64,000 nt of DNA from CAYUNW01 sp964446235 (lineage in GTDB: Bacteria; Patescibacteriota; Microgenomatia; 2-02-FULL-39-11): NCBI GenBank assembly GCA_964446235.1, contig CAYUNW010000001.1, positions 1 through 64,000 on the forward strand, read 5' to 3'. Below the pieces are notes generated by a model, which was not told the DNA's origin, searched no databases, and worked only from the letters and a program-made list of their open reading frames with translations. Positions 51,789 through 59,987 of the stretch are shown here, one piece after another. Position 1 is the stretch's first letter. Each line of letters starts with the position of its first letter. The translations under genes were made by a program, and so were the position numbers.

Positions 51789-52646
51789 TCAAATAAAATC
51801 AGAGGTAAATTTTGTAATATCCACATCCAATTTTTTATTTACCAATGTTTCATTTTTCAACTGGCTGATGCTATCTGTATAAACAGGTCTTTCTTCCTTA
51901 TATAAAACACCGATTGGTATTTTATCCAAAACTTCAAAAGATTTCTGAATCGCCAATGATTTATCTTGATTATTATATTTATCATCAAGTTTATACACTC
52001 TCTCCCTATACCAAGGGTATGTAGTTTGTTTATTGAAGGTGATACAGGGTTGAAATACGTTTACTAATGAAAATCCTTTGTGTTTTATAGCGTCTTCAAT
52101 TAATGTGGTTAAATGACTAATATCACCTGAAAAACCTTGCGCAACATACGATGCTCCTTGAGTTATCGCAAGAGCAGTCGGGTTAAGTTCTACTTCAATT
52201 ATTCCAGTAGGTGTAGATTTGGATTTATACCCTTTATTCGCGGTTGGTGCTACCTGTCCAGTAGTTAAACCATATACCCTATTATCATGTACGATTACCG
52301 TAATATCGTGATTACCCCGACAGGCATGGATAAAATGATTGCCTCCTTCACCATAGCAATCTCCATCCCCAGCAATAACCACAACCGGTAAATTGTGATT
52401 GGCTATTTTTATACCTACAGCATTGGGTATTGCTCTTCCATGTAGTCCATGAATACTGTTTACCCAAATAAAATCATTCATATTGCCAGAACAACCTATT
52501 CCGAAAACTACCGCCAAGTCTTCAGCGTTCAATTTCAGGTTTTTAAATGCATTTTTTATTGATGCCCAAATTCCAAAGTTCCCACAGCCCGGACACCATG
52601 TCGGAAAATATCCTGCAATCTGACTATCTTTTAAATTCTCACTCAT
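51789..52646 (-). CDS. 2-oxoacid:ferredoxin oxidoreductase beta subunit
   Basis: 285 residues. CPGCGNFGIWASIKNAF at the start, GIGCSGNMNDFI, and the thiamine diphosphate motif GDGDCYGEGGNHFIHACRGNHDITVIVHDNRVYGLTTGQ are those of the beta subunits of pyruvate or 2-oxoglutarate oxidoreductases (PorB/KorB). Cys residues bind a 4Fe-4S cluster. The C-terminal Cys (FQPCITF) is also present. The enzyme converts a 2-oxoacid and CoA to acyl-CoA, CO2 and reduced ferredoxin. It overlaps the alpha gene by 4 bp. Substrate specificity is not fixed by sequence alone. Confidence 0.92.
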   Translation of the reverse strand: MSENLKDSQIAGYFPTWCPGCGNFGIWASIKNAFKNLKLNAEDLAVVFGIGCSGNMNDFIWVNSIHGLHGRAIPNAVGIKIANHNLPVVVIAGDGDCYGEGGNHFIHACRGNHDITVIVHDNRVYGLTTGQVAPTANKGYKSKSTPTGIIEVELNPTALAITQGASYVAQGFSGDISHLTTLIEDAIKHKGFSLVNVFQPCITFNKQTTYPWYRERVYKLDDKYNNQDKSLAIQKSFEVLDKIPIGVLYKEERPVYTDSISQLKNETLVNKKLDVDITKFTSDFI

Positions 52647-54379
52647 AATAAGGTTTTAACTTTATTAATGATTTCTTCAGGATATATAGGTCTACCGTCA
52701 TATTTCAGTAGATAATTTTCAAATTGAATACCTGTTTCCATGGTTAAAAGTTTTGAAAACTGGGCTGTAGAATTGTTCTCCAGAATTAATATTTTTTTCA
52801 GGCTTTGAAGGATTTTTTTTATTTTCTTTCCGTCTAATGGCCAAACATGCGTAAAGTGGAGAAAATTAAAAAGGTTTTCGTTTCCTTTTAGAGCTTGAAG
52901 TAATGGACCTTTCATAGAACCCCAAGAAATTACCGTCAAGTTAGCTTGATTGTTACCATAAAACACAGGATCCTTAGCATTTTCTTGAAGATACGTAGTA
53001 AATTTTGCATTTCTTTTATCTACTTGTTTTTTCCTTTCGCTTGCCTCTTCAGTCGTATGTCCATCTTCCAAATGTTCATAAGAATTTGCTTGATGCAAGC
53101 TACCTTTCATACCTGGTATAACCCTTGGAGATATCCCGTCAGCGGTTTTTTGATATCTAAGGTATTTGGTTATAGTATCTAATTCTTTTTGGGAAAGTAG
53201 TTTTCCTCTGTTGATTTCATACTTATGATCGCTGACAGCAGACAAATCTATTGTCTGATGTCCTTCAAGTAAATATTTATCGGCCAAAATAATTACCGGT
53301 GTTTGATATTTGTCAGCAAGTTGAAACGCTTGGATAGTCAATTTATATGCTTCGTCAATATCCCCAGGGGCAAGAAGTATTTTAGGGAATTCTCCATGTC
53401 CTGAAAACAAAGCAAACAATAAATCGCCTTGTTCGGTCCATGTAGGCATACCTGTAGCCGGCCCTGGTCTTTGACCTAACAATATAACTACCGGTATTTC
53501 TGTGATACCTGCAAGTGCTATTGTTTCCACCATCAAAGCAAAACCTCCACCTGAAGTACCTACCATAGACCTGACTCCAGCCCAAGAAGCACCAAGAGCC
53601 ATATTTATAACCGATATTTCATCTTCAGCATGTTTGACGACCATATCTGCTTTTTCAGCGTTTGCCGCCAAGTAATGAAGTAAAGCACTAGAAGGAGTCA
53701 TTGGATAAGCGACATAAAATTTACATCCAGCTGCGATGGCTCCTAATCCTATAATTTCATTTCCGGTAGCATAAATTTTTGCTTTAGCATTCTCTTTTTT
53801 ACCGATTTTCAGGTTATAACCTGAAGGATAAGATTGTTTTACACTGTCGTATCCAAAACCTGCAGCTTTTATATTTTTATCGACAATTTCCTGACTTTTT
53901 TTACCGAAACTTTCACTAATAATTTGATTTAACAAATTAAGATCAGCTCCAATAATATGCATCAACGCGCCTAAAGCAATGTTGTTCATCATGACGATAG
54001 GAAAACCGTTTTCAGTCAAAATTTTTGATAAAGGCAAGTCTATATAAGTAATATTTTTATTAGGCTCTAAAACTTCCTTCAGATTGGTTTTTTGTTTGTC
54101 ATATAAAACTACCGCATGATCCTTAAGCTCATCTTTATGTTTTTCATATGTTTCTTCATTTAAACAAACCAATATATCGACTTTTTGTTCCTGACTATAT
54201 ACCGGCTCATTGGAAATTCTGACTTCAACGACATTATGACCTCCACGTATTAAAGAAGGATACTCCGAATATTCATATGCATAATATCCGCTTCTGATGG
54301 CAATTTTTCCAAGAACCAAACCGGTTGTCATTATACCGAAACCGGCCTCACCACCAATTTTTACGGTAAAATCTATCAT
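52643..54379 (-). CDS. 2-oxoacid:ferredoxin oxidoreductase, fused gamma-alpha subunit
   Basis: 578 residues. The gamma domain (about 1-185: VKIGGEAGFGIMTTGLVLGKIAIRSGYYAYEYSEYPSLIRGGHN) is followed by the alpha domain (from about 200: GNEIIGLGAIAAGCKFYVAYPMTPSSALLHYL, HAEDEISVINMALGASWAGVRSMVGTSGGGFALMVE, TEIPVVILLGQRPGPATGMPTWTEQGDLLFALF). This gamma-alpha fusion is common in KorA/OorA-like enzymes. No ferredoxin-like delta domain is fused; a small ferredoxin gene lies 18 bp upstream. The operon continues from the suf genes, which would supply its clusters. Confidence 0.92.
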   Translation of the reverse strand: MIDFTVKIGGEAGFGIMTTGLVLGKIAIRSGYYAYEYSEYPSLIRGGHNVVEVRISNEPVYSQEQKVDILVCLNEETYEKHKDELKDHAVVLYDKQKTNLKEVLEPNKNITYIDLPLSKILTENGFPIVMMNNIALGALMHIIGADLNLLNQIISESFGKKSQEIVDKNIKAAGFGYDSVKQSYPSGYNLKIGKKENAKAKIYATGNEIIGLGAIAAGCKFYVAYPMTPSSALLHYLAANAEKADMVVKHAEDEISVINMALGASWAGVRSMVGTSGGGFALMVETIALAGITEIPVVILLGQRPGPATGMPTWTEQGDLLFALFSGHGEFPKILLAPGDIDEAYKLTIQAFQLADKYQTPVIILADKYLLEGHQTIDLSAVSDHKYEINRGKLLSQKELDTITKYLRYQKTADGISPRVIPGMKGSLHQANSYEHLEDGHTTEEASERKKQVDKRNAKFTTYLQENAKDPVFYGNNQANLTVISWGSMKGPLLQALKGNENLFNFLHFTHVWPLDGKKIKKILQSLKKILILENNSTAQFSKLLTMETGIQFENYLLKYDGRPIYPEEIINKVKTLL

Positions 54380-54396
54380 TTTTGTTTAAATTTTAA

Positions 54397-54657
54397 TTAA
54401 GGATAAACCTGATTTCCTGATTCATCTTTTATAATAATTGCTGCAACAGGACAGGATTTGGCTGAGTCAATTATGGTTTGTTCAGATTCTTCTTCTGCTG
54501 AATCAAGAAAAATAGCTTTTGCTTCATTATCCAATGCCCAAGTCTTAGGTGCTACTGCAATACATGAAGCTGCACCTATACATAAATCCCTGTCTACGTG
54601 GACAATAAGTTTACCGATTTTTCTGGGACCACTGGGATTACTGTTTTTGTCATCCAT
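54397..54657 (-). CDS. Small ferredoxin with three cluster Cys
   Basis: About 86 residues if the second ATG (54657) is used; AGAGGAG at 54672-54666 is a Shine-Dalgarno placed 8 nt before it and overlaps the first ATG (54675). LIVHVDRDLCIGAASCIAVAPKTWAL and AKSCPVAAI give C-x2-A-x2-C ... CP: the middle Cys of the usual CxxCxxC is Ala, as in 3Fe-4S ferredoxins. It probably takes electrons from the oxidoreductase coded just downstream. Confidence 0.82.
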   Translation of the reverse strand: MDDKNSNPSGPRKIGKLIVHVDRDLCIGAASCIAVAPKTWALDNEAKAIFLDSAEEESEQTIIDSAKSCPVAAIIIKDESGNQVYP

Positions 54658-54710
54658 AATATATGCTCCTCTCAAAACTTTATATATTACTTTTATAACT
54701 CAATTTCGGT

Positions 54711-55079
54711 TTATTTGACAAGAGCCAAAGTCTTTTGAATCGCTTCAAGAGGTAGTAAAGCGCATTTCAATCTGACTGGGGTAAGTTGAATTCCTAAAAT
54801 TGCCAAAATATCTTTTGAATTCATTTTTTTTACTTTTTGTAGTTTTTCACCTTTAATTTTTTGCGTTAGAAGTGATGCTGTAGCTGTCGATATTACACAT
54901 CCTATACCGGTAAAGCTTATATCAGATATGATATCTTTCTTCAATTTAATTTCAACTTCAATACTGTCACCACATAAATCATTTTCACTGCTTCCTTTCA
55001 AGTCAAAACTTGGTAAATGTCCATAGTTTTGTGGGTTTTTGTAATGAGTAAGTATTTCTGTACGGTAAAAATCATCCAT
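54711..55079 (-). CDS. sufU: SufU/IscU-like Fe-S scaffold protein
   Basis: 122 residues. The three scaffold Cys are in ENDLCGDSIEV, TGIGCVISTATASLL and RLKCALLPLEAI, and the Asp after the first Cys (CGD) is conserved. The length and C-terminal RxxCxLLP match SufU, which in Gram-positives takes sulfur from SufS. It is 4 bp downstream of sufS and 36-53 bp upstream of the ferredoxin gene, and is part of the suf run. Confidence 0.92.
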   Translation of the reverse strand: MDDFYRTEILTHYKNPQNYGHLPSFDLKGSSENDLCGDSIEVEIKLKKDIISDISFTGIGCVISTATASLLTQKIKGEKLQKVKKMNSKDILAILGIQLTPVRLKCALLPLEAIQKTLALVK

Positions 55080-55083
55080 AGAA

Positions 55084-56307
55084 TCAATTGAAAATCTTTA
55101 TGGCTTTTTTGATACCTAGTGCTAATTTCTCAATATCTGCTGGAGTATTATAAATATATAAGCTTACTCTAGCACTTGCAGGTATATTGAGTTTTTTATG
55201 TAGAGGCATAGCGCAATGATGACCCGATCTGATACAAATATTGTCCATATCTAAAATCTGTGCCAAATCATGCGGATGAATCCCTGCGATATTGAAAGAT
55301 ATGACTGCGGAACGATTAGTCGTATCTTTGGGTCCATATATAGATATTCCTTTAAATTCGTTCAGGACTTTTAAGGTAAGTTCCGTCAATATTTTGTCAT
55401 GTTTTGTAATCTGATCAAATCCAATCTTTTTTATAAAAAATATTGCCTCACGTAGGCCTAATACTCCACAAATATCTGGTGTTCCGGCTTCAAATTTGGC
55501 TGGGGGCTTTTTAAACCGCGATTTATCCAATTCCACTTTTTCTATCATGTCACCGCCATACTGATAACATGACATACTGTCCAAAATATCATATTTCCCC
55601 CATAAAACCCCGACACCCGTAGGACCGAACATCTTATGGGCGCTAAATGACAAAAAATCGCAACCTAAATCCACAACATCGGTATGAAAATGTCCTACAG
55701 ATTGGGCTGCATCAATCAATACTTTAACTTTTGGATTAATTTTTTTTATTTTTTTAATAATCTTTTTAAGCGGATTTATCGTACCTAATACATTTGATAC
55801 ATGATTTAACGCAACCAATGCAGTTTTTCTGTTTATTGCGTCGTATAATGAATCCAAATCCAATAGTCCTTCTTTAATATCAATATATTTGATTTTTACC
55901 TGCTTTTTTTTAGCAATCATTTGCCAAGGAACCAGATTTGCATGATGCTCCATAACACTAGTAAGAATTTCAGAATCATTATCGAGATAATTTTCAGCAT
56001 AAGAAGTTGCTATCAAATTTATGGCTTCCGTGGTATTTCGGACAAAAACAATTTCGTTTTTTGATTTGGCATTTATAAATTCAGCCACAATATCTCTGGA
56101 TTTTTCAAATTCAAACGAAGCTTCTTGTGATAATTTATAAATCCCTCTGAAAATATTTACCGGATATTTATCAAAATAATCACTTACAGTATTTCTCACC
56201 TGATATGGTTTAAGTGAAGAGGCTGCAGAATCCAAATATACAATGTGTTTACCAGATATTTTTCTCGACAGTACAGGGAAAAAACTTCTAATTTTTCTCA
56301 GATCCAT
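55084..56307 (-). CDS. sufS: Cysteine desulfurase SufS
   Basis: 407 residues, fold-type I PLP enzyme. YLDSAASSLKP at the start, EHHANLVPWQMIA, LIDAAQSVGH with the cofactor Asp, FSAHKMFGPTGVGVLWG with the Schiff-base Lys, and RSGHHCAMPLH with the catalytic Cys are all present. RxGHHC marks group II (SufS/CsdA). It removes sulfur from cysteine for Fe-S assembly and passes it to SufU. It lies between the Rieske ferredoxin gene (6-bp gap) and sufU. Confidence 0.95.
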   Translation of the reverse strand: MDLRKIRSFFPVLSRKISGKHIVYLDSAASSLKPYQVRNTVSDYFDKYPVNIFRGIYKLSQEASFEFEKSRDIVAEFINAKSKNEIVFVRNTTEAINLIATSYAENYLDNDSEILTSVMEHHANLVPWQMIAKKKQVKIKYIDIKEGLLDLDSLYDAINRKTALVALNHVSNVLGTINPLKKIIKKIKKINPKVKVLIDAAQSVGHFHTDVVDLGCDFLSFSAHKMFGPTGVGVLWGKYDILDSMSCYQYGGDMIEKVELDKSRFKKPPAKFEAGTPDICGVLGLREAIFFIKKIGFDQITKHDKILTELTLKVLNEFKGISIYGPKDTTNRSAVISFNIAGIHPHDLAQILDMDNICIRSGHHCAMPLHKKLNIPASARVSLYIYNTPADIEKLALGIKKAIKIFN

Positions 56308-56313
56308 AATATT

Positions 56314-56619
56314 TTAAATCATAATATATAATTTACCGTCCGAAACTTCGGTTTGATATATTTTTAAAGGAATTTCCGCAGGTGGAGATTCTACCTTTCC
56401 GGTATTGATATTAAACTGCGCCCCATGACAATAACAGGTAATCACATCATCATAAATATCACCACCTGCCAATGAACAATGCTCATGAGTACAATAAGCA
56501 TCGAACACGTGATATTTATCAGCCGATAAAACTACGGCAATTTGCTTATCTTCAATTTTAAAAGATCTGATTTTACCCTCCTGTAAAACTTTTAATTCTG
56601 TTATAAATATTTTTTTCAT
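56314..56619 (-). CDS. Rieske-type 2Fe-2S ferredoxin
   Basis: 101 residues. YCTHEHCSLAGG and CYCHGAQFNINTGKV give the C-x-H ... C-x2-H ligands of a Rieske cluster. The soluble NirD/biphenyl-ferredoxin-like length suggests an electron carrier without a membrane anchor. It sits within the suf operon between sufD and sufS, as in several bacterial suf clusters, and is likely an electron donor for cluster assembly or a client protein (inference). Confidence 0.9.
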   Translation of the reverse strand: MKKIFITELKVLQEGKIRSFKIEDKQIAVVLSADKYHVFDAYCTHEHCSLAGGDIYDDVITCYCHGAQFNINTGKVESPPAEIPLKIYQTEVSDGKLYIMI

Positions 56620-56627
56620 GTTTTTTG

Positions 56628-57269
56628 TTAATTTAAATATTCATAAATTATATTATTAAGTTTTTCTTCAACTTTCCCGATAATTTTCACATCTTGTATT
56701 TTTGCCAAAACATCATTTAGGTAACCGTATAATAACAATTTTTTAGCGGAATTTTTATCAAGACCCCGACTGTTTAGATAATATAAGCTTTGACTGTCTA
56801 TGTTTGATATAGTTACTCCATGAGTGCACCTGACATCATTTGCTAAAATTTCCAGGTAAGGTTTGGAAATAACTTGGGCATTTTTTGACAACATCAAATT
56901 TTGGTTTTTCTGGTAAGCATTAGACTTATATGCATTTTTATTGATATTTATCATACCTTTGTAATCAAATACGGAATTATCTTTCATGACGGACTTTATC
57001 AGTAGGTCGCTTTGGCTTCCGCCTTTTTGATGATCCTGTAAAGTAGATAATACAAAATTCTTTTTCCCAAATCCAAAAATTATCCCTAATATGGTTACTT
57101 TGGCGTGACTACCGGTTATCTTAAATTTTAAACTTAACTTTCTTGACACTTCACCGTAAGATATAATTAAATATGTCACATCTTGTCTATCATCTATCTG
57201 AAAATCCATATCTTTGGTCAAATCTTCAATAAATATTGTCTTATTTTTTTTATTATTGGATTTTTTCAT
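56628..57269 (-). CDS. sufD: Short SufD-like protein
   Basis: 213 residues, about half the usual SufD (400 or more). It keeps the C-terminal beta-helix and helical end: DVRCTHGVTISNIDSQSLYYLNSRGLDKNSAKKLLLYGYLNDVL, matching the SufB/SufD core where the His faces the SufB Cys. The long N-terminal region is missing. It starts 4 bp inside the end of sufB, so SufB and SufD are probably made in coupled amounts for the SufBC2D complex. A minimal SufD is plausible; a degenerate gene is less so, as the reading frame is clean. Confidence 0.8.
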   Translation of the reverse strand: MKKSNNKKNKTIFIEDLTKDMDFQIDDRQDVTYLIISYGEVSRKLSLKFKITGSHAKVTILGIIFGFGKKNFVLSTLQDHQKGGSQSDLLIKSVMKDNSVFDYKGMININKNAYKSNAYQKNQNLMLSKNAQVISKPYLEILANDVRCTHGVTISNIDSQSLYYLNSRGLDKNSAKKLLLYGYLNDVLAKIQDVKIIGKVEEKLNNIIYEYLN

Positions 57270-58663
57270 CCCACAGATCCTTCCATTTGAAGCTGAATAA
57301 GCCTGTTTAATTCGACTGCATACTCAAGAGGTAATTCTTTAACAATCGGCTCAATAAAACCGTTGACTATCAAACTTTGAGCATCGTTTTTAGATAATCC
57401 TCTACTTTGTAAATAGAATAATTGCTCATCACCTATTTTGGAAACAGTAGCCTCATGTTCTATGCTTACCATATCATTTCTTATATCCATATCGGGATAC
57501 GTATCGGATCTTGATTTGTCATCGATTATAAGAGCATCACAAACAACTTTGGTTTTGGAATTTGATGCACTGGGTAAAATTTGCACCTTGCCTCTATATG
57601 ACGTCCGCCCTCCAAAAGCACTTACTGATTTGGAAATAATCTGCGAAGAAGTAAAAGGAGCGATATGTATAGCTTTTCCACCAGCGTCCTGATGCTGACT
57701 CTTACCTCCATATGCAATAGATAATATTTCTCCTCTAGCGCCTTTGCCTATCAGATAAACGCTGGGATATTTCATGGTTAATTTACTACCCAAGTTTCCG
57801 TCTACCCATTCTCCGACTGCATTTTCCTGTACTTTCATTCTTTTTGTAACCAGATTATAAACATTGTTGGACCAATTCTGTATCGTAGTGTAGCGTACCC
57901 TAGCGCCCTTATGAACAATAATCTCAACAACCGCAGCGTGGAGAGAATCGGTAGAATAAATAGGTGCGGTACATCCTTCTACATAATGGACAAAACTGTC
58001 TTCATCGGCAATAATCAAAGTTCTCTCAAACTGCCCCATGTTTGCCGCATTTATCCTAAAATATGCCTGCAAAGGCAAATCAACATGAACTCCTTTGGGT
58101 ACGTATATAAATGATCCTCCGGACCAGACAGCACTATTTAAGGCTGCAAATTTATTATCTTGGGGTGGAACGATTGTGGAAAAATAATTTTTTACCAAAT
58201 CAGGATGTTTTTTAAGTCCCGTATCCATGTCTAAAAAAATCACTCCTTTTTTCTCTAAGGTTTTCTTGATACTTTTATACACAACTTCACTTTCATACTG
58301 GGCTGATATCCCACCCAGATATTTTTTCTCCGCTTGGGGTATGCCGATTTTGTCATAAGTATCTTTGATTTCCTCCGGTAAATCATCCCATTTTGTTGCC
58401 TTTTTTTTTGTAGGGTTGATGTAATAGTATATATCGTCAAAATTTATTGATGATAAATCTCCTCCCCATTGAGGCATTTTTTTAGCATAAAATATTTCCA
58501 GGGAATTCAAACGAAATTCCCTCATCCAATCAGGTTCGTTTTTTAAATATGAAATTTTGTTCACTATACTTGTTGATAAGACTTTTTCCGATTTGTATAC
58601 ATAATTTTCCGGTTTTTTGAACCCGAAATTATAACGGGATGATTTCTTAAATATCTTGGTCAT
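57266..58663 (-). CDS. sufB: Fe-S assembly scaffold SufB
   Basis: 465 residues, normal SufB length. PDWMREFRLNSLEIF, AVWSGGSFIYVPKGVHVDLPLQAYFRIN, HYVEGCTAPIY, TTIQNWSNNVYNLVTKRM, IGDEQLFYLQSRGLSKNDAQSLIVNGF are SufB signatures. It is the main scaffold of SufBC2D on which clusters are built. The gene overlaps sufD by 4 bp and follows sufC by 10 bp. Confidence 0.96.
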   Translation of the reverse strand: MTKIFKKSSRYNFGFKKPENYVYKSEKVLSTSIVNKISYLKNEPDWMREFRLNSLEIFYAKKMPQWGGDLSSINFDDIYYYINPTKKKATKWDDLPEEIKDTYDKIGIPQAEKKYLGGISAQYESEVVYKSIKKTLEKKGVIFLDMDTGLKKHPDLVKNYFSTIVPPQDNKFAALNSAVWSGGSFIYVPKGVHVDLPLQAYFRINAANMGQFERTLIIADEDSFVHYVEGCTAPIYSTDSLHAAVVEIIVHKGARVRYTTIQNWSNNVYNLVTKRMKVQENAVGEWVDGNLGSKLTMKYPSVYLIGKGARGEILSIAYGGKSQHQDAGGKAIHIAPFTSSQIISKSVSAFGGRTSYRGKVQILPSASNSKTKVVCDALIIDDKSRSDTYPDMDIRNDMVSIEHEATVSKIGDEQLFYLQSRGLSKNDAQSLIVNGFIEPIVKELPLEYAVELNRLIQLQMEGSVG

Positions 58664-58673
58664 TGAAGTTACT

Positions 58674-59438
58674 TTAATTAATCCACTTGGAGTATCCGTT
58701 TTTTTCTATCATGTCCACCAAAGATGCTGATCCCTTCTGGACAATCTTACCGTCGATCATGACTAATACCATATCAGGTTTAACATACTTAAGTATTCTT
58801 TGATAATGAGTTATCAAAAGTATACCGATATTATCGCTTTTCAATTTATTTATGGATTTAGCTATTAATTTTAAGGCGTCTACATCAAGTCCCGTATCAA
58901 TTTCGTCAAAAATTGCGTATTTTTTGGCCAATAACAGAGCCTGCAGCATTTCCAGCTTTTTCTTCTCCCCTCCTGAAAAATCTTCATTCAAACCTCTTTT
59001 GAGAAGCTCTTTTGAAATATTCAAATAATTTGCGTTTTTAAGCAACAACGCAAAAATATTATCAGTTTTTAATGCCGGATTGTGGTATGACTTTAAATTA
59101 CTTTTAACTTTTTGAGTATTCTGCAAAGAACGTATCATGCTGACAATATTTACTCCGGTTATACTTACTGGATTTTGAAAAGCCAGAAATAATCCTGACT
59201 TTGCCCTATCCTCGGTTGTATGAATAGTAATGTCTTTTCCGTCCAAAATAATTTTTGAATATTTTTCATCTAACGCATATATCGAATTACCCATCAATAC
59301 ATTGGAAAGAGTCGATTTACCACTACCGTTAGGACCCATTAGGACTGCTAGTTTTCCTTTTGGTAATTCAAAACTTAAATTTTTAAGTATTTTTTTACCG
59401 TTTATACTGGCGGATAGATTTCTAACGGTTAAACTCAT
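58674..59438 (-). CDS. sufC: Fe-S assembly ATPase SufC
   Basis: 254 residues from the ATG at 59438 (MSLTVRNLSASING), which overlaps the stop of the Rrf2 gene by 4 bp; the longer frame to 59525 runs inside that gene. Walker A is LMGPNGSGKSTLSNVLMG, the ABC signature is DFSGGEKKKLEMLQALLL, Walker B AIFDEIDTGLDVD, with the H-loop in LLITHYQRIL. It powers SufBC2D. It is the second gene of the operon, after its putative regulator. Confidence 0.95.
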   Translation of the reverse strand: MSLTVRNLSASINGKKILKNLSFELPKGKLAVLMGPNGSGKSTLSNVLMGNSIYALDEKYSKIILDGKDITIHTTEDRAKSGLFLAFQNPVSITGVNIVSMIRSLQNTQKVKSNLKSYHNPALKTDNIFALLLKNANYLNISKELLKRGLNEDFSGGEKKKLEMLQALLLAKKYAIFDEIDTGLDVDALKLIAKSINKLKSDNIGILLITHYQRILKYVKPDMVLVMIDGKIVQKGSASLVDMIEKNGYSKWIN

Positions 59439-59842
59439 AATGCGACAAATTCTTTGAGTGTTATATTCTGAAGATAATTGGATATTTTGGTGTTTATTCC
59501 TGTCCAAAGAGAAAAACAAGAGCATTTGTGCTTATCTATACTGCATCTGTTTCTAACACAACCAGGACTTAAAATATCGCTTGATATTGATTCTAGTATC
59601 TGGGAAAGCTGTATTTTATTTGAATTTCTGGAAAGCTTGTAACCGCCGCTTATACCTTCTTTGCTTTCTATTAAACCCGCCTTTTTCAAACTTATGGCGA
59701 TTTGTTTAAGAAATAGACCGGACAAACCTTTTTCTTTAGCAATAACAGATAAAGATTTATATTCAAATTTTTTCTTATTTTCAATTTTTGACAATTCGCT
59801 CATCAAAATCAGAGCGTAATCTTCTTTTTTGGATATCTTCAT
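59435..59842 (-). CDS. Rrf2-family Fe-S-sensing regulator of the suf operon
   Basis: 135 residues. The N-terminal winged helix (MKISKKEDYALILMSEL, SLSVIAKEKGLSGLFLKQIAISLKKAGLIESKEGISGGYKLSR) is classic Rrf2. Cys95, Cys100 and Cys107, plus Cys109, lie as in IscR/SufR-type proteins that hold a 2Fe-2S cluster. It leads the suf operon, and a complex palindrome sits 3 bp upstream, so autoregulation by Fe-S status is likely. Confidence 0.9.
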   Translation of the reverse strand: MKISKKEDYALILMSELSKIENKKKFEYKSLSVIAKEKGLSGLFLKQIAISLKKAGLIESKEGISGGYKLSRNSNKIQLSQILESISSDILSPGCVRNRCSIDKHKCSCFSLWTGINTKISNYLQNITLKEFVAL

Positions 59843-59844
59843 AA

Positions 59845-59902
59845 ATAACTGATAGTTACATAGTAACAGTTATAGTTTAATGATATTTATGCTTATTGTC
59901 AA
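59845..59902 (-). promoter_or_regulatory. Promoter and operator of the suf operon
   Basis: ATAACTG (59845-59851) faces CAGTTAT (59867-59873), and GTTAC-ATA-GTAAC is nested between them, giving overlapping dyads as expected for an Rrf2 dimer site. On the minus strand TTGACA (59902-59897) could be the -35, with TAAACT (59880-59875) or TATAAC (59874-59869) as the -10. Confidence 0.55.
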
Positions 59903-59964
59903 TATAAAAATCATCCATCCGGTGATTTCTCAGGTATTTTACTGCTTTTACAAGTAAATAATTT

Positions 59965-59973
59965 TGATATAAT
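59965..59973 (+). promoter_or_regulatory. Extended -10 promoter of the DedA gene
   Basis: TGA-TATAAT (59965-59973), 14 nt before the ATG at 59988. It has the same TGN-TATAAT form as four other plus-strand promoters in the window. Confidence 0.55.
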
Positions 59974-59987
59974 GTATAGATTATTTT

